A stretch of 64,000 nt of DNA, taken from positions 2,356,001 to 2,420,000 of the forward strand of contig NZ_CP010429.1 in assembly GCF_000974425.1 (NCBI RefSeq), written 5' to 3'. Positions within the stretch are counted from its first letter, which is position 1. Every line of letters begins with the position of its first letter. This stretch comes from Spirosoma radiotolerans. Its GTDB lineage: Bacteria > Bacteroidota > Bacteroidia > Cytophagales > Spirosomataceae. The position numbers were made by a program, and so were the translations under genes. A model generated the notes under the pieces. The model saw only the letters and a program-made list of their open reading frames with translations, had not been told where the DNA came from and made no database searches. Below, in pieces: positions 16,016 through 24,332 of this stretch.

Positions 16016-16936
16016 TTAAAATCGGACTACCAGACCTGCTCCGGCACCGACACTGTTGATCGCAACGTTGAAATTGGGTTGCTCAGATGGGTCCGACTTA
16101 TTGAAGTCGCCCTGGCTTTTATATTCCGTGGTAGAACTTTGGGTCGTACTGATTCCACTTTTGGTGCTGACCGTGGTACTCTGAATTTCTTTTGGCTTAA
16201 AGGACTGATTGTAAGCCACCACCTCAACAAACCCCCGAATGGCCTGGCTTAGCCGGAACTGAATCCCCAAGGCCGCCTGATACCCGATTGCCAGTGAGTT
16301 TTTTGTGTAGTTGGCAGTGCCTATCGATGTCGTGCTTGCGCCTTTAGTAGGGGTTTCCAGCCTATTGTCTATTGTCTTGTACTCCAGCACGATACCCCCA
16401 ACCAGACCAAGCCGGTTGTAGATATAATAGCTCGGCCGCGAAAGGGCTTTAAATGTGACGCTAGGAATAACCGACAGTACCTTCAGGGTCGTCGTGTTCG
16501 AAATAACATACCGACTTAAATTACTGTCGCTGCCTACGAAAACATCATAGTTGGTTGTCAACGCGGTGCCAAAAAGGAGGTCGGCATCAATGCCAACGTT
16601 GATAAAGTCACTGGCGATCAGGCCAAGGCCAATACCTGCGCGTGGACCTTGCCCCAGCCGTGTTTTGACTGGCTGGTAAGAGTTCGGTAAACTTGACTGG
16701 CTTTGCGAGTAATTGTAGTTGATCTGCGTCCCAGGCGTTAACAGGCTATAGAATCCATACGCTTTTATGTACACCGAAGACTCCGTGGCTTTTGCTTGGC
16801 GCGGAGCGGTTTCTGTAATAGCCGATTCGTCCGTACGGTTTACGCTAGTTGCGTTCACCGCCGGTTGGGCCTGAGTTGCCGAAACGCGGACGAGCAGACC
16901 AATGAGTACAAGTAGCTGTAGCGGTTGATTTTTCAT
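16016..16936 (-). CDS. Outer-membrane beta-barrel protein, first gene of the T6SS transcript
   Basis: Predicted 306-residue barrel. The start at 16936 gives a signal peptide (MKNQPLQLLVLIGLLVRVSA) and has AGGTAAC just upstream; the frame is open 64 codons further up, but that part covers a regulatory element and looks non-coding. It is a paralogue of the next gene (81 bp downstream) with the same strand pattern and terminal GAGLVVRF. Upstream lies a 29-bp element also found before the GH5 gene, followed after 22 bp by a GACCTTTG box, so transcription of the T6SS operon probably begins near 16967. Function of the barrel is unknown. Confidence 0.8.
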   Translation of the reverse strand: MKNQPLQLLVLIGLLVRVSATQAQPAVNATSVNRTDESAITETAPRQAKATESSVYIKAYGFYSLLTPGTQINYNYSQSQSSLPNSYQPVKTRLGQGPRAGIGLGLIASDFINVGIDADLLFGTALTTNYDVFVGSDSNLSRYVISNTTTLKVLSVIPSVTFKALSRPSYYIYNRLGLVGGIVLEYKTIDNRLETPTKGASTTSIGTANYTKNSLAIGYQAALGIQFRLSQAIRGFVEVVAYNQSFKPKEIQSTTVSTKSGISTTQSSTTEYKSQGDFNKSDPSEQPNFNVAINSVGAGAGLVVRF

Positions 16937-16971
16937 GTTACCTAAAGGGATTGAGTCCTGATTGGTTGCCT

Positions 16972-16979
16972 CAAAGGTC
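16972..16979 (-). promoter_or_regulatory. Putative -7 box of the barrel/T6SS operon
   Basis: GACCTTTG on the minus strand differs at one base from the Bacteroidota -7 consensus TAnnTTTG. It is 35 bp upstream of the ATG at 16936 and exactly 22 bp downstream of the shared 29-bp element. The equal spacing in the GH5 promoter is the main support; the box alone would be weak. Confidence 0.5.
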
Positions 16980-17001
16980 TTCAATCGTGAAAGCCTTGTC
17001 C

Positions 17002-17030
17002 ATAACCCTTTACACCCACTGAGCGAACGG
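17002..17030 (-). promoter_or_regulatory. Shared 29-bp upstream element, copy before the T6SS-operon head
   Basis: Read on the plus strand, it begins ATAACCCTTTACACCCA (17 bases identical to the copy at 18369), then Y TGA NNN AACGG; 25 of 29 positions match. On the coding strand it contains GGGT twice, 9 bp apart (GGGTGTAAAGGGTTAT), which suggests binding of a dimeric regulator to a direct repeat. It lies 66-94 bp upstream of the start codon. Confidence 0.65.
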
Positions 17031-17222
17031 TAAAAAAATGTTTCCTTATGAATAAGTTCTTGACCGTGAGTGAGTTGGTTCAGGGGTTTCGGGCTGGTTC
17101 TCATTGTTGTTCGGGGAATTACAGGCAACAGGGCTCCTGTACCCTGATATAGTCAGGGTCTGGAGGGAATCCAGACACGTTGGTTTTAAAGAATCAGGCA
17201 GGCGATACGCCGGTGATGGTCT

Positions 17223-18311
17223 TTATTTGCAGACCTGATTATTAGCCAGAAAGGGCGAAAGGATCGATGTTTTCTGGATACCGGCGGCATGGGTAAGCGC
17301 TACCTCCTTTCCCCAGCCTTTTAAGGTAGCAAACTTGCTGTCGGTCGTCATATCCATGATGACACAAAGGGGGTTACCTCCGCCATCGTTTCCGGGTCCC
17401 CATTCCCATACCAACCAGCCAATGTCAAGTCGCTGGGTTTCTGTTAGTACTGTTTTGTAATCGACCCGACCTTCGGGTCCGCAGCTGTCTCCTTTTCCTT
17501 TTTCAACATAGGCTCCGTACGCGGAGAATTCGCCTACGATGAACGGCAAACCAACGTTCACGGCGGCCTGAAACTGGTTTTTGATAAATTCAGGGGTAGC
17601 CCCCTGGGCCATCGGCCAGTAGATATGCACTGAAAAGAGTAGGTTCTTATCGGGGTCGGCCTGAATCAGGCCCGGTCCCAGACGAACCAACTGTTCCAGA
17701 TTTTTGCCGAAATCTGTTCCATCGATGAGTAAGGGTGTGTGAATGCCCGCCTGCCGAAGCTGCTGAACCGCACTGGTATACCCCTGGGTAAATTGAGTGT
17801 CGGTAACCTGGTCGTCGCCACACTCATTGGCAATGTTGACCAGCAGGTATTTCTGGTGTTTCTGAACGACGGCCAGAATATCGGCGCGCTTCCAGAAATT
17901 GACCATTTGCCCCAGCATACTCCAGTCGCCGGTGGCATCGTGAACTTCCACGATTGGAATCATCTTCTGGGCTACGCAGGCTGTAATCAGCTTATCGAGG
18001 TCGGTGGCCTTAGTCGGTTGACCGTTATCTTCCTGTGTTTTCCAGACGATACGTGCGCAGTTAGCGCCCGTTTTGGCAATTTCAGGAAAGGATTCCCCCG
18101 ACCGGTCCGTCCAGAAGTTCATCTTGTTTATACCGCGCAGCGTGATTTTATTCCCGCAGGGATCGTATAAGAACCGATCGTTTACATAAAATCCTGAATG
18201 GCCAGTTGTTGTAGAGGTTGGCATCGTAGTAGTCGAATCATCTGTGGCACTGGTGCAGTGCTGTAGTAAAAGGCCCGTTAGAAAAAACAACGTACTCATG
18301 CTTGTTTTCAT
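17223..18311 (-). CDS. Glycoside hydrolase family 5-like secreted endoglycosidase
   Basis: A 362-residue protein with an N-terminal hydrophobic signal (MKTSMSTLFFLTGLLLQHC) ending in a cysteine that may be lipidated, although the lipobox is imperfect. The catalytic (beta/alpha)8 domain shows GH5/clan GH-A landmarks: GNKITLRGINKMNFW near the start, the acid-base glutamate in LLVNIANECGDD, HIYWPM, and the nucleophile in PFIVGEFSAYG; WLVWEWGPGN follows as the last strand. Likely hydrolyses a beta-1,4-mannan or glucan; the exact substrate cannot be read from sequence. Transcribed divergently from the sensor kinase at 18524 and carrying the same upstream element as the T6SS-operon head. Confidence 0.82.
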   Translation of the reverse strand: MKTSMSTLFFLTGLLLQHCTSATDDSTTTMPTSTTTGHSGFYVNDRFLYDPCGNKITLRGINKMNFWTDRSGESFPEIAKTGANCARIVWKTQEDNGQPTKATDLDKLITACVAQKMIPIVEVHDATGDWSMLGQMVNFWKRADILAVVQKHQKYLLVNIANECGDDQVTDTQFTQGYTSAVQQLRQAGIHTPLLIDGTDFGKNLEQLVRLGPGLIQADPDKNLLFSVHIYWPMAQGATPEFIKNQFQAAVNVGLPFIVGEFSAYGAYVEKGKGDSCGPEGRVDYKTVLTETQRLDIGWLVWEWGPGNDGGGNPLCVIMDMTTDSKFATLKGWGKEVALTHAAGIQKTSILSPFLANNQVCK

Positions 18312-18338
18312 GGCTGTTCGCGCTAACGTGAATGTCTA

Positions 18339-18346
18339 CAAAAGTC
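18339..18346 (-). promoter_or_regulatory. Putative -7 box of the GH5 gene
   Basis: GACTTTTG on the minus strand, one base from TAnnTTTG, 27 bp upstream of the GH5 start codon and exactly 22 bp downstream of the shared 29-bp element at 18369-18397. It is the counterpart of the box at 16972-16979. Confidence 0.5.
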
Positions 18347-18368
18347 ATTCGACCACCCCGAATATGCA

Positions 18369-18397
18369 ATAACCCTTTACACCCATTGATTTAACGG
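18369..18397 (-). promoter_or_regulatory. Shared 29-bp upstream element, copy before the GH5 gene
   Basis: Matches the element at 17002-17030 at 25 of 29 positions, including 17 uninterrupted bases. It lies in the 212-bp divergent spacer between the GH5 gene and the sensor kinase gene, so the regulator could also act on the kinase. Function inferred from conservation and identical spacing to a -7-like box. Confidence 0.65.
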
Positions 18398-18523
18398 GCA
18401 TTGTGCTTGTTTTCACTATTGAGTTTGTAACTTGCTAGGCAATAAGACTCGTCGGCTTCGTACGCATTAACCTCTTTTTATGGTCAGGGCATTTCCCTAA
18501 AGCTTCCTAACCAGGCCTTTACT

Positions 18524-21500
18524 ATGCTCAGAAAACTATTGGTCACAGCATTACTTCAACTACTGCTGAGTGGCCGATCGTTAACTCTACTTCATGCCCA
18601 GCCGCCGAACGTCGTGTTTAACCGCCTGCTGGATAAAGGCGAGTTTCCCAGCCAGACTGTGTATAGCATAGCCCGAGACAGGCAGGGATTTATCTGGTTC
18701 GGTACACGCCGTTGCCCGGTTCGGTACGATGGGCAGTCAGTCCGGAGTTTCCTCTTTCCCGAAACCTATTTGATAACAGGCATGGCTGCCGATTCGGCCA
18801 ATCGGATGTGGGTTGCCAGCGACAGGCGCGGGATCTGCCGCATCGATCCGCATACGCTCCGTCTGACCCCCATCCTGAAGGCCCCCAAGACGACCGGTTA
18901 TTTCTACGAAAGTTCAACCGGAGAAGGCTGGTTCAGTACGGTCAACGGCGTTGGGCGCCTGAATCTCCGCACCCACCATGTTGACTATTACTCGTTTCGG
19001 CAAACAACATACCAGGGCCTGAAGGCAAAAGGATTTCTGGAAGACAAACAACACCGGTTGTGGGTAATTGGCAGTGATAATGGCGTCTTTCGCTTCGACC
19101 GCCGGGCCAATCGCTTTATCTGCGTACTGGGCATCGATTGTCCGGACCCAAAACGCAGTCAACAACTGTACCTCAGCCGGGGCTGCGTCGATGCCAGCGG
19201 GATTCTCTGGATTGGCGCCTACGGGCATGGCCTCCTGCGCCTTGATCCCGACACAGAGCAGTTTTCGTTTTTCAAATTGCCCAATGAACCCAACCGGATT
19301 ACCTGCGTTGAAGAAGGGCAGGATGAGAATAAGAAGCGGGTCCTTTGGGTTGGCGATGAAAACGGGCTGTTGGTATTCCGGCCGGAGCAACGTCAGTTTT
19401 TTCGGCTGACGAACATGCAGGCGGCTCCGTTTCAAACCAATGTCTTGTATCGGGATTCGAGTAATGGGGTTTTATGGGTGGGTACCTCGACGGGCGTTTT
19501 CAGCTACAATCCTCAGGACAACCTTATCCGAACCATTACCCTGCCGACTTCTTTAGTTCGCCAGCCCGTGGTCGTCAAAGTAATAGCCGCCGATCCGCAG
19601 GATACAACGGGACAGACTTTTTGGCTGGGCTTATCACATACCGGTATTCTTCGTTGGCATCGTCCAACGAACCGGTTTAGCCTTATTCCGTTTCCGCGTG
19701 GCGAGTCGGAAGCCATGTGGTTTCAACAGACGGCTACTCAATTATGGATAGGGCTCCGTAATTGGGGGTATAAAGGCGATGGAGTGATCGTTTACGACAC
19801 GCGGCTACATCGGTTTGTGGACACACCAGCAGGGAAACGGGCCGGAACGCTGTTTTCGGTGCCTTTCGTCGATCATGGACTCATCGACAGGCAGCAACGA
19901 CTGTGGGTGGGTAACAACGACGAAGGCCTTCAGGTACTCGATATGCGTACCGGTAAGCCCTTGCCGTATTGGTCTGACTCCATTCGCGCAGCCCTGCACC
20001 GAAACAATAATTTCCTGACGGGGCTGGCCATCGACGCCACCGACCGCATTTGGTTGTCGACGTACCGGGGCCTGTATTATGTAGCCGAGCCCGGTCATCG
20101 CTTTGTGTGGGCCGACGGCGCTCAGCCCACCACTAAATTGCCCGATGACCTCGCCACAAATGCCGTTCTGGCTGCCAGAAACGGCCATGTGTGGGCGGCC
20201 CGTTGGGGAAGTGTGACAGAAAGCCTGCCAAATGGGCGATTAGTCACTATGTTGACGGCCCGAGACGGATTGTATGACCGCGAAAACCGGCGATTGGCCG
20301 AAGATCAGGAAGGCACGATCTGGATTGGTAACTTCGACGGGCTCCACAGTTATAATCCAATCAACAAGCGATTTCTGCGCTTAACGGCCAATGATGGCTT
20401 GAGCCAGAATACCGTGACGGCTGCGCTCTATATGCATCAGGGTACCGAGTTATTCATTGGTCAGCAAAACGGGATCGATCATGTCGATGTAACCCAACTG
20501 CATCGTCGGACCAGCCTACCGCCGGTTGTCGTGACGTCTTTTCACGTCCACGAGCAGGAGCGACCCATCGAGCCCACACGCCCAATCCAGCTGTCCCGAA
20601 CGGATAATGCGTTTAGTGTTGATTTTACAACCTTGCGGTATAGCCGGTTAGCCAACACGCAGTACGCCTATTTTCTGGAAGGGCTGGATGAACGATGGAA
20701 TTACAGTGGGGCGTCGCACCGGGCTTATTATACAAACCTGGATCCTGGCCAGTATACATTGCATTTGAAAGCCGCCGACTCGTTTGGCAACTGGAGCCAG
20801 AAACCGCTTCTATTGTCGATTGAGATTCTGCCCGCCTATTACGAAACCTGGTGGTTCAGGGGGTTGATCGTGCTGCTGGTGGCTGGGTTTTTATATGGCC
20901 TGTATCGATACCGTATCAATCAACTGATGCGTGTTCTGCACATTCGTAACCGAATTTCAGCCGACTTGCACGACGAGATTGGGTCATCCCTGAGTGGCAT
21001 TGGTATCTTAGGAACCATGATCAAGCAAAACCTCCCGGCCGAGCACCCATCGGGGTCGATGGTTGAGCGGATCGTTTCGGAAGCCCGGCATGTGAGTAAT
21101 TCCCTGGATGATATTGTCTGGAGCATCAACCCCAATAATGATGAGCTCAGCAATTTGATTGCTCGTATCAACCGCTATGCCGCGGAGTTATTCGAAGCAT
21201 CGGGGATTATCTATCAGATCAGCGTGCCGGATACGATTCAGCACCTGACCTTGCCCATGGAAAAGCGCCAGGATCTCTATTTGATCTCGAAAGAAGCCGT
21301 CAATAACCTGGTTAAACACGCCCAGGCGACCCAGGCGTCTCTGAAAATCAGTCTGGAACACCAGCGCCTTTATCTGGAGGTACGTGACAACGGGATCGGC
21401 TTCGATCCGAACGCAGAAACGGAACGGAATGGCGTTCGAAATATGCAGATGCGGGCTAAAAACCTGCACGGCGAGTTGGCCATCACCTCTGTGCCGGGGC

Positions 21501-21541
21501 AGGGTACATCGCTGCAACTCAGTTTTCCGGTGTTGTTCTAA
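18524..21541 (+). CDS. Propeller-type sensor histidine kinase
   Basis: A 1005-residue membrane sensor. After a signal peptide (MLRKLLVTALLQLLLSG) come many two-component propeller repeats (for example IARDRQGFIWFGT, CVDASGILWIGAYGHGLLRL, EDQEGTIWIGNFDGL), forming two seven-bladed beta-propellers in the periplasm to about residue 680. A Y_Y_Y domain follows (TQYAYFLEGLDERWNYSG), then one transmembrane helix near 775-795, a HisKA_3 dimerisation domain with the phosphoacceptor in ADLHDEIGSSLSG near 815, and a HATPase_c domain (NNLVKHA, DNGIGFD, GVRNMQMRA). HisKA_3 kinases normally pair with NarL/LuxR-type response regulators; none is adjacent, and there is no fused receiver or HTH. Probably senses polysaccharide fragments, given the divergent GH5 gene. 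Confidence 0.9.
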   Translation: MLRKLLVTALLQLLLSGRSLTLLHAQPPNVVFNRLLDKGEFPSQTVYSIARDRQGFIWFGTRRCPVRYDGQSVRSFLFPETYLITGMAADSANRMWVASDRRGICRIDPHTLRLTPILKAPKTTGYFYESSTGEGWFSTVNGVGRLNLRTHHVDYYSFRQTTYQGLKAKGFLEDKQHRLWVIGSDNGVFRFDRRANRFICVLGIDCPDPKRSQQLYLSRGCVDASGILWIGAYGHGLLRLDPDTEQFSFFKLPNEPNRITCVEEGQDENKKRVLWVGDENGLLVFRPEQRQFFRLTNMQAAPFQTNVLYRDSSNGVLWVGTSTGVFSYNPQDNLIRTITLPTSLVRQPVVVKVIAADPQDTTGQTFWLGLSHTGILRWHRPTNRFSLIPFPRGESEAMWFQQTATQLWIGLRNWGYKGDGVIVYDTRLHRFVDTPAGKRAGTLFSVPFVDHGLIDRQQRLWVGNNDEGLQVLDMRTGKPLPYWSDSIRAALHRNNNFLTGLAIDATDRIWLSTYRGLYYVAEPGHRFVWADGAQPTTKLPDDLATNAVLAARNGHVWAARWGSVTESLPNGRLVTMLTARDGLYDRENRRLAEDQEGTIWIGNFDGLHSYNPINKRFLRLTANDGLSQNTVTAALYMHQGTELFIGQQNGIDHVDVTQLHRRTSLPPVVVTSFHVHEQERPIEPTRPIQLSRTDNAFSVDFTTLRYSRLANTQYAYFLEGLDERWNYSGASHRAYYTNLDPGQYTLHLKAADSFGNWSQKPLLLSIEILPAYYETWWFRGLIVLLVAGFLYGLYRYRINQLMRVLHIRNRISADLHDEIGSSLSGIGILGTMIKQNLPAEHPSGSMVERIVSEARHVSNSLDDIVWSINPNNDELSNLIARINRYAAELFEASGIIYQISVPDTIQHLTLPMEKRQDLYLISKEAVNNLVKHAQATQASLKISLEHQRLYLEVRDNGIGFDPNAETERNGVRNMQMRAKNLHGELAITSVPGQGTSLQLSFPVLF

Positions 21542-21548
21542 CCCATTG

Positions 21549-22172
21549 TTACACAGGAGTCTCGGGTGGTTGTTTATTTAGCCCCCCCTGAATTTGTTTT
21601 GGCTTCCGATTTTGGTCGGCCTGGTCGATCAGTTCAAGGATTCGATTTTGTCGGGTTTCTGGCCGTTTGGCCAGCACGAGCCACTGTAGAAGGTTTCGTT
21701 TGTCTGACCGGCTTAGCGTTTGGAAATAACGTCCTGCGTTCGGCCTTTTTTGAAAAGCCTCTTCCAGATCTGGAGGGATAACCAGCGCTTCGGCATCGTC
21801 CAGAATTGTCCAGGAGCCATTCTGTTTGGCTATATCAATAGCCCTCATCCCGACCTCGGTCATTAATCCGCTGTCAATGAGTCGCTGAACTTTTTCTTTA
21901 TTGATTTTCGACCAGACGCTTTTCGGTTTTCTCCGGCTGAAAAACTGTCTGTAGGTGTAGTCGTCCACCGGTTTTGCCACGCTATCGATCCACCCAAAGC
22001 AAAGGGCTTCATCGACTGCGTCGCTATACGCTAGTCGGTCACTGGTCGACTTCTTTTTATGGTACACCAGCCAAATAGATTGTTTTTTATCGTGGTGCTC
22101 CTGCAGCCATTCCCGCCAGTGTTGCCGGTCTGTCGGGCAAAATGTGTCGATTTCTTTTTCGGGCATCTTCAT
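21549..22172 (-). CDS. YdeI/OmpD-associated family protein
   Basis: Protein of 207 residues starting at MKMPEKEIDTF (ATG at 22172; another ATG two codons on). The frame is open 27 codons further upstream, but that part is low in coding character. Family landmarks are WREWLQEHHDKKQSIWLVYH, the segment YSDAVDEALCFGWIDS and FSRRKPKSVWSKINKEKV, and C-terminal PPDLEEAFQKRP followed by SDKRNLLQWL. Members are small cytoplasmic proteins linked in some species to peptide or bacteriocin resistance; the biochemical activity is unknown. The gene converges with the sensor kinase gene, 7 bp apart. Confidence 0.85.
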   Translation of the reverse strand: MKMPEKEIDTFCPTDRQHWREWLQEHHDKKQSIWLVYHKKKSTSDRLAYSDAVDEALCFGWIDSVAKPVDDYTYRQFFSRRKPKSVWSKINKEKVQRLIDSGLMTEVGMRAIDIAKQNGSWTILDDAEALVIPPDLEEAFQKRPNAGRYFQTLSRSDKRNLLQWLVLAKRPETRQNRILELIDQADQNRKPKQIQGGLNKQPPETPV

Positions 22173-22321
22173 TCGCCAGCTTGTTTGATCGTTGAAGTTA
22201 TTCAGGACTGATTTTATCCCTAGATCCCCTGAAGGGGGTGAATTCGTGGTCAATCATGAGGGTAGTCTGCTACGGCGGGTGCCTAATTCAGGTAGTGAGC
22301 GAGTAGCGACAAGTAGGGTAG

Positions 22322-24046
22322 TCAAGGCCTGTTCTCCAATCGATACACCGGATACCGGTTAAACGTCTTTTCGAAATAGGGCGTCTGCTTATAGATGAAG
22401 TTTAACTGGGCATCGGCATTTTCGGCGAACGCTTTGTCGGCGGCCCGCTTGTCGGCTAGTTGCTGGCGCAGGGCCGGGTCTTTGCGAAGCAGGTCAGCCG
22501 CCGTGTCCTCAAAAATGTAATCGGCGAAATATTCCTTCTGATCCAGCACACTGTCGAAGAAATTCCAGGCAAAAAATGAGTCGGCTGCTTGTGGTTCCAG
22601 CGTTTCCATCAGGTAGCGGTTTGTGGGGTGATTGGTTGGAATAACATAATCGCCCTTGTAAAACTGTATGCGTTGGGTCTCCGTCCTGACCTTCACGCCC
22701 GTGTGAACATAATGGCCCTCATACGGACGAGATCCTGTTTTATAGTCCTCCAGATAATACGCCGATACAGTGATCAGGCTGTCTTTGGCGAGCGCCTGCA
22801 AGGCAACACCATTTCGTTTCAGCAGGGCAATGGCTTCCCGCCATCCCTGCGGAATCAGGTATGCATTGGGTTTGGTCAGTTGAAGGTCGGCCACAAACGT
22901 GTTCTGATACGGAATGCGTTTCGTAAAGGGTTTGCTCCGGTCGTAATAAAGTCGCTTCAGACCCGATACCTCACTGGGTTTGTAAACCGCTTCGTAGCCC
23001 AGGAATGTAACCGAATCTGTCCGGGTGCGGTCGAGCCGGTAGTTGAGCGCAAAAGTCGTTTGCTGGCTGACGGCCGCATCGGCGCGTTGCTTGTTGGCCA
23101 GAATTGTGCGGGCATCGCGCTCGCACAAGCGCAACACGGCTTCATCGAAGGCATAACTGCCCTTTACCCTCGCCGGATAATCTTTCCACATGTGTGTTTC
23201 GAGTGTAAAGCCAAAGCAGTTGAACATAGCGGCATAGCCTGTCGAATAGCGGGGAGAATCGTTGTAACCCAGCAGGCCGCTTTCGGGCGTATCTTTTGGA
23301 TGGTTCACATAGGGTGCTGGAGGAAATCCTTTATCGGTAAGCCGCTTATCCAGTTCCGGTTGAAAGGTTTGTGTCATGTAGCCCGACACGGCCGGGTGAA
23401 GTTTGTCTTTCTGGGTGGCAAAATACGTAACGACGTGTTGGTAATCGGCCCCGTCGCTGGTGTGGTTGTCGATGAAGACCTGCGGCTTCAGCTGCTGAAA
23501 GATTGTCTGAAACGAACGCGTATTCTCTGCCTCCGCTTTAATAAAATCACGGTTGAGGTTCAGGTTACGGGCATTACCCCGGAAACCATACGTTGTCGGT
23601 CCGTTCTGGTTCACCCGGGATACACCCCGGTTCAGTGAGCCGCCCACGTTGAATACGGGTATGATCGCCAGCAGTACATTTTTCGGCAACTTGTTCGCCA
23701 GCAGCAGATCGCGGGCCATCATCATACAGGCATCGATACCCTCCGGCTCACCGGGGTGGATGCCGTTATTGATCAGCAGAGTGACCCGGTCGGGTCGGGC
23801 CGTAAACACTTTATCTGCCGAAAGAAGCAGTAGGTGCAGCGGTTTACCCACGTCTGTTTTTCCCACGTCGATCAGTTTCGCCTGATCAAATTGCTTATCC
23901 AGCCGTTGGTAATAGTCAATGATTTCGGCGTAGGTAGCCGTTTCTTTCCCCTGGCTACGCTCGTAGGGTGTCATGAAGGAGGGTTTGGGCTGAGCGAAGA
24001 CCGATGTGGCAAGCAGGCAAAGTAGCAGATGAAGCGGTTTTTTCAT
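22322..24046 (-). CDS. M14-family zinc carboxypeptidase, secreted
   Basis: A 574-residue protein with a signal peptide (MKKPLHLLLCLLATSVFAQ). The M14 zinc site is visible as HxxE at residues 97-100 in NNGIHPGEPEG, with the third ligand probably the His of FIDNHTSDG about 100 residues later. ETHMWKDYPARV near residue 280 may supply the catalytic Glu-side region. The C-terminal 240 residues form an additional beta-rich domain seen in many Bacteroidota M14 proteins. Likely removes C-terminal residues from peptides or acts on peptidoglycan stem peptides in the periplasm or outside. Single-gene unit. A long antisense frame inside it is judged a shadow. Confidence 0.87.
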   Translation of the reverse strand: MKKPLHLLLCLLATSVFAQPKPSFMTPYERSQGKETATYAEIIDYYQRLDKQFDQAKLIDVGKTDVGKPLHLLLLSADKVFTARPDRVTLLINNGIHPGEPEGIDACMMMARDLLLANKLPKNVLLAIIPVFNVGGSLNRGVSRVNQNGPTTYGFRGNARNLNLNRDFIKAEAENTRSFQTIFQQLKPQVFIDNHTSDGADYQHVVTYFATQKDKLHPAVSGYMTQTFQPELDKRLTDKGFPPAPYVNHPKDTPESGLLGYNDSPRYSTGYAAMFNCFGFTLETHMWKDYPARVKGSYAFDEAVLRLCERDARTILANKQRADAAVSQQTTFALNYRLDRTRTDSVTFLGYEAVYKPSEVSGLKRLYYDRSKPFTKRIPYQNTFVADLQLTKPNAYLIPQGWREAIALLKRNGVALQALAKDSLITVSAYYLEDYKTGSRPYEGHYVHTGVKVRTETQRIQFYKGDYVIPTNHPTNRYLMETLEPQAADSFFAWNFFDSVLDQKEYFADYIFEDTAADLLRKDPALRQQLADKRAADKAFAENADAQLNFIYKQTPYFEKTFNRYPVYRLENRP

Positions 24047-24332
24047 GAGTAGGGTGTATTCCGGCCCTAAATTACCCCGAAACCTATAAAATCACCAGTT
24101 AGGTTATGTCGTACGCTACTCCGTATAATAGACAGTCCTGTTTAGTATATATAAGAAGCCGAGCCATTCAACGGATGAAAATCATATAGAACTCATTGAT
24201 TATTATATTATTAGTTAAATTATAGAACTTAATAGTAATAATATATTCTCTTTTTTATAAAAACGGTATCATAATTGCTCGAATGTTAGCTATATCGGGT
24301 AATATGTTAACATGTTAAAAGAAGGGAAGCCA

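Noticed and set aside
17141..17159. ACCCTGA-TATAG-TCAGGGT hairpin as a terminator of the GH5 gene
   Set aside because: The stem is only 7 bp and lies 64 bp from the gene end with no T-run. It may be functional, but support is too small for a feature.
22589..23638. A 349-codon plus-strand open frame antisense to the M14 carboxypeptidase gene
   Set aside because: It lies wholly inside a well-supported gene, its product has no recognisable domain, and such long antisense frames arise from codon bias. No separate promoter is visible.
24047..24311. AT-rich stretch as a transferred element or origin
   Set aside because: No repeats, integrase, or DnaA-type boxes were recognised. It is more simply the upstream region of the SGNH/DUF11 gene.
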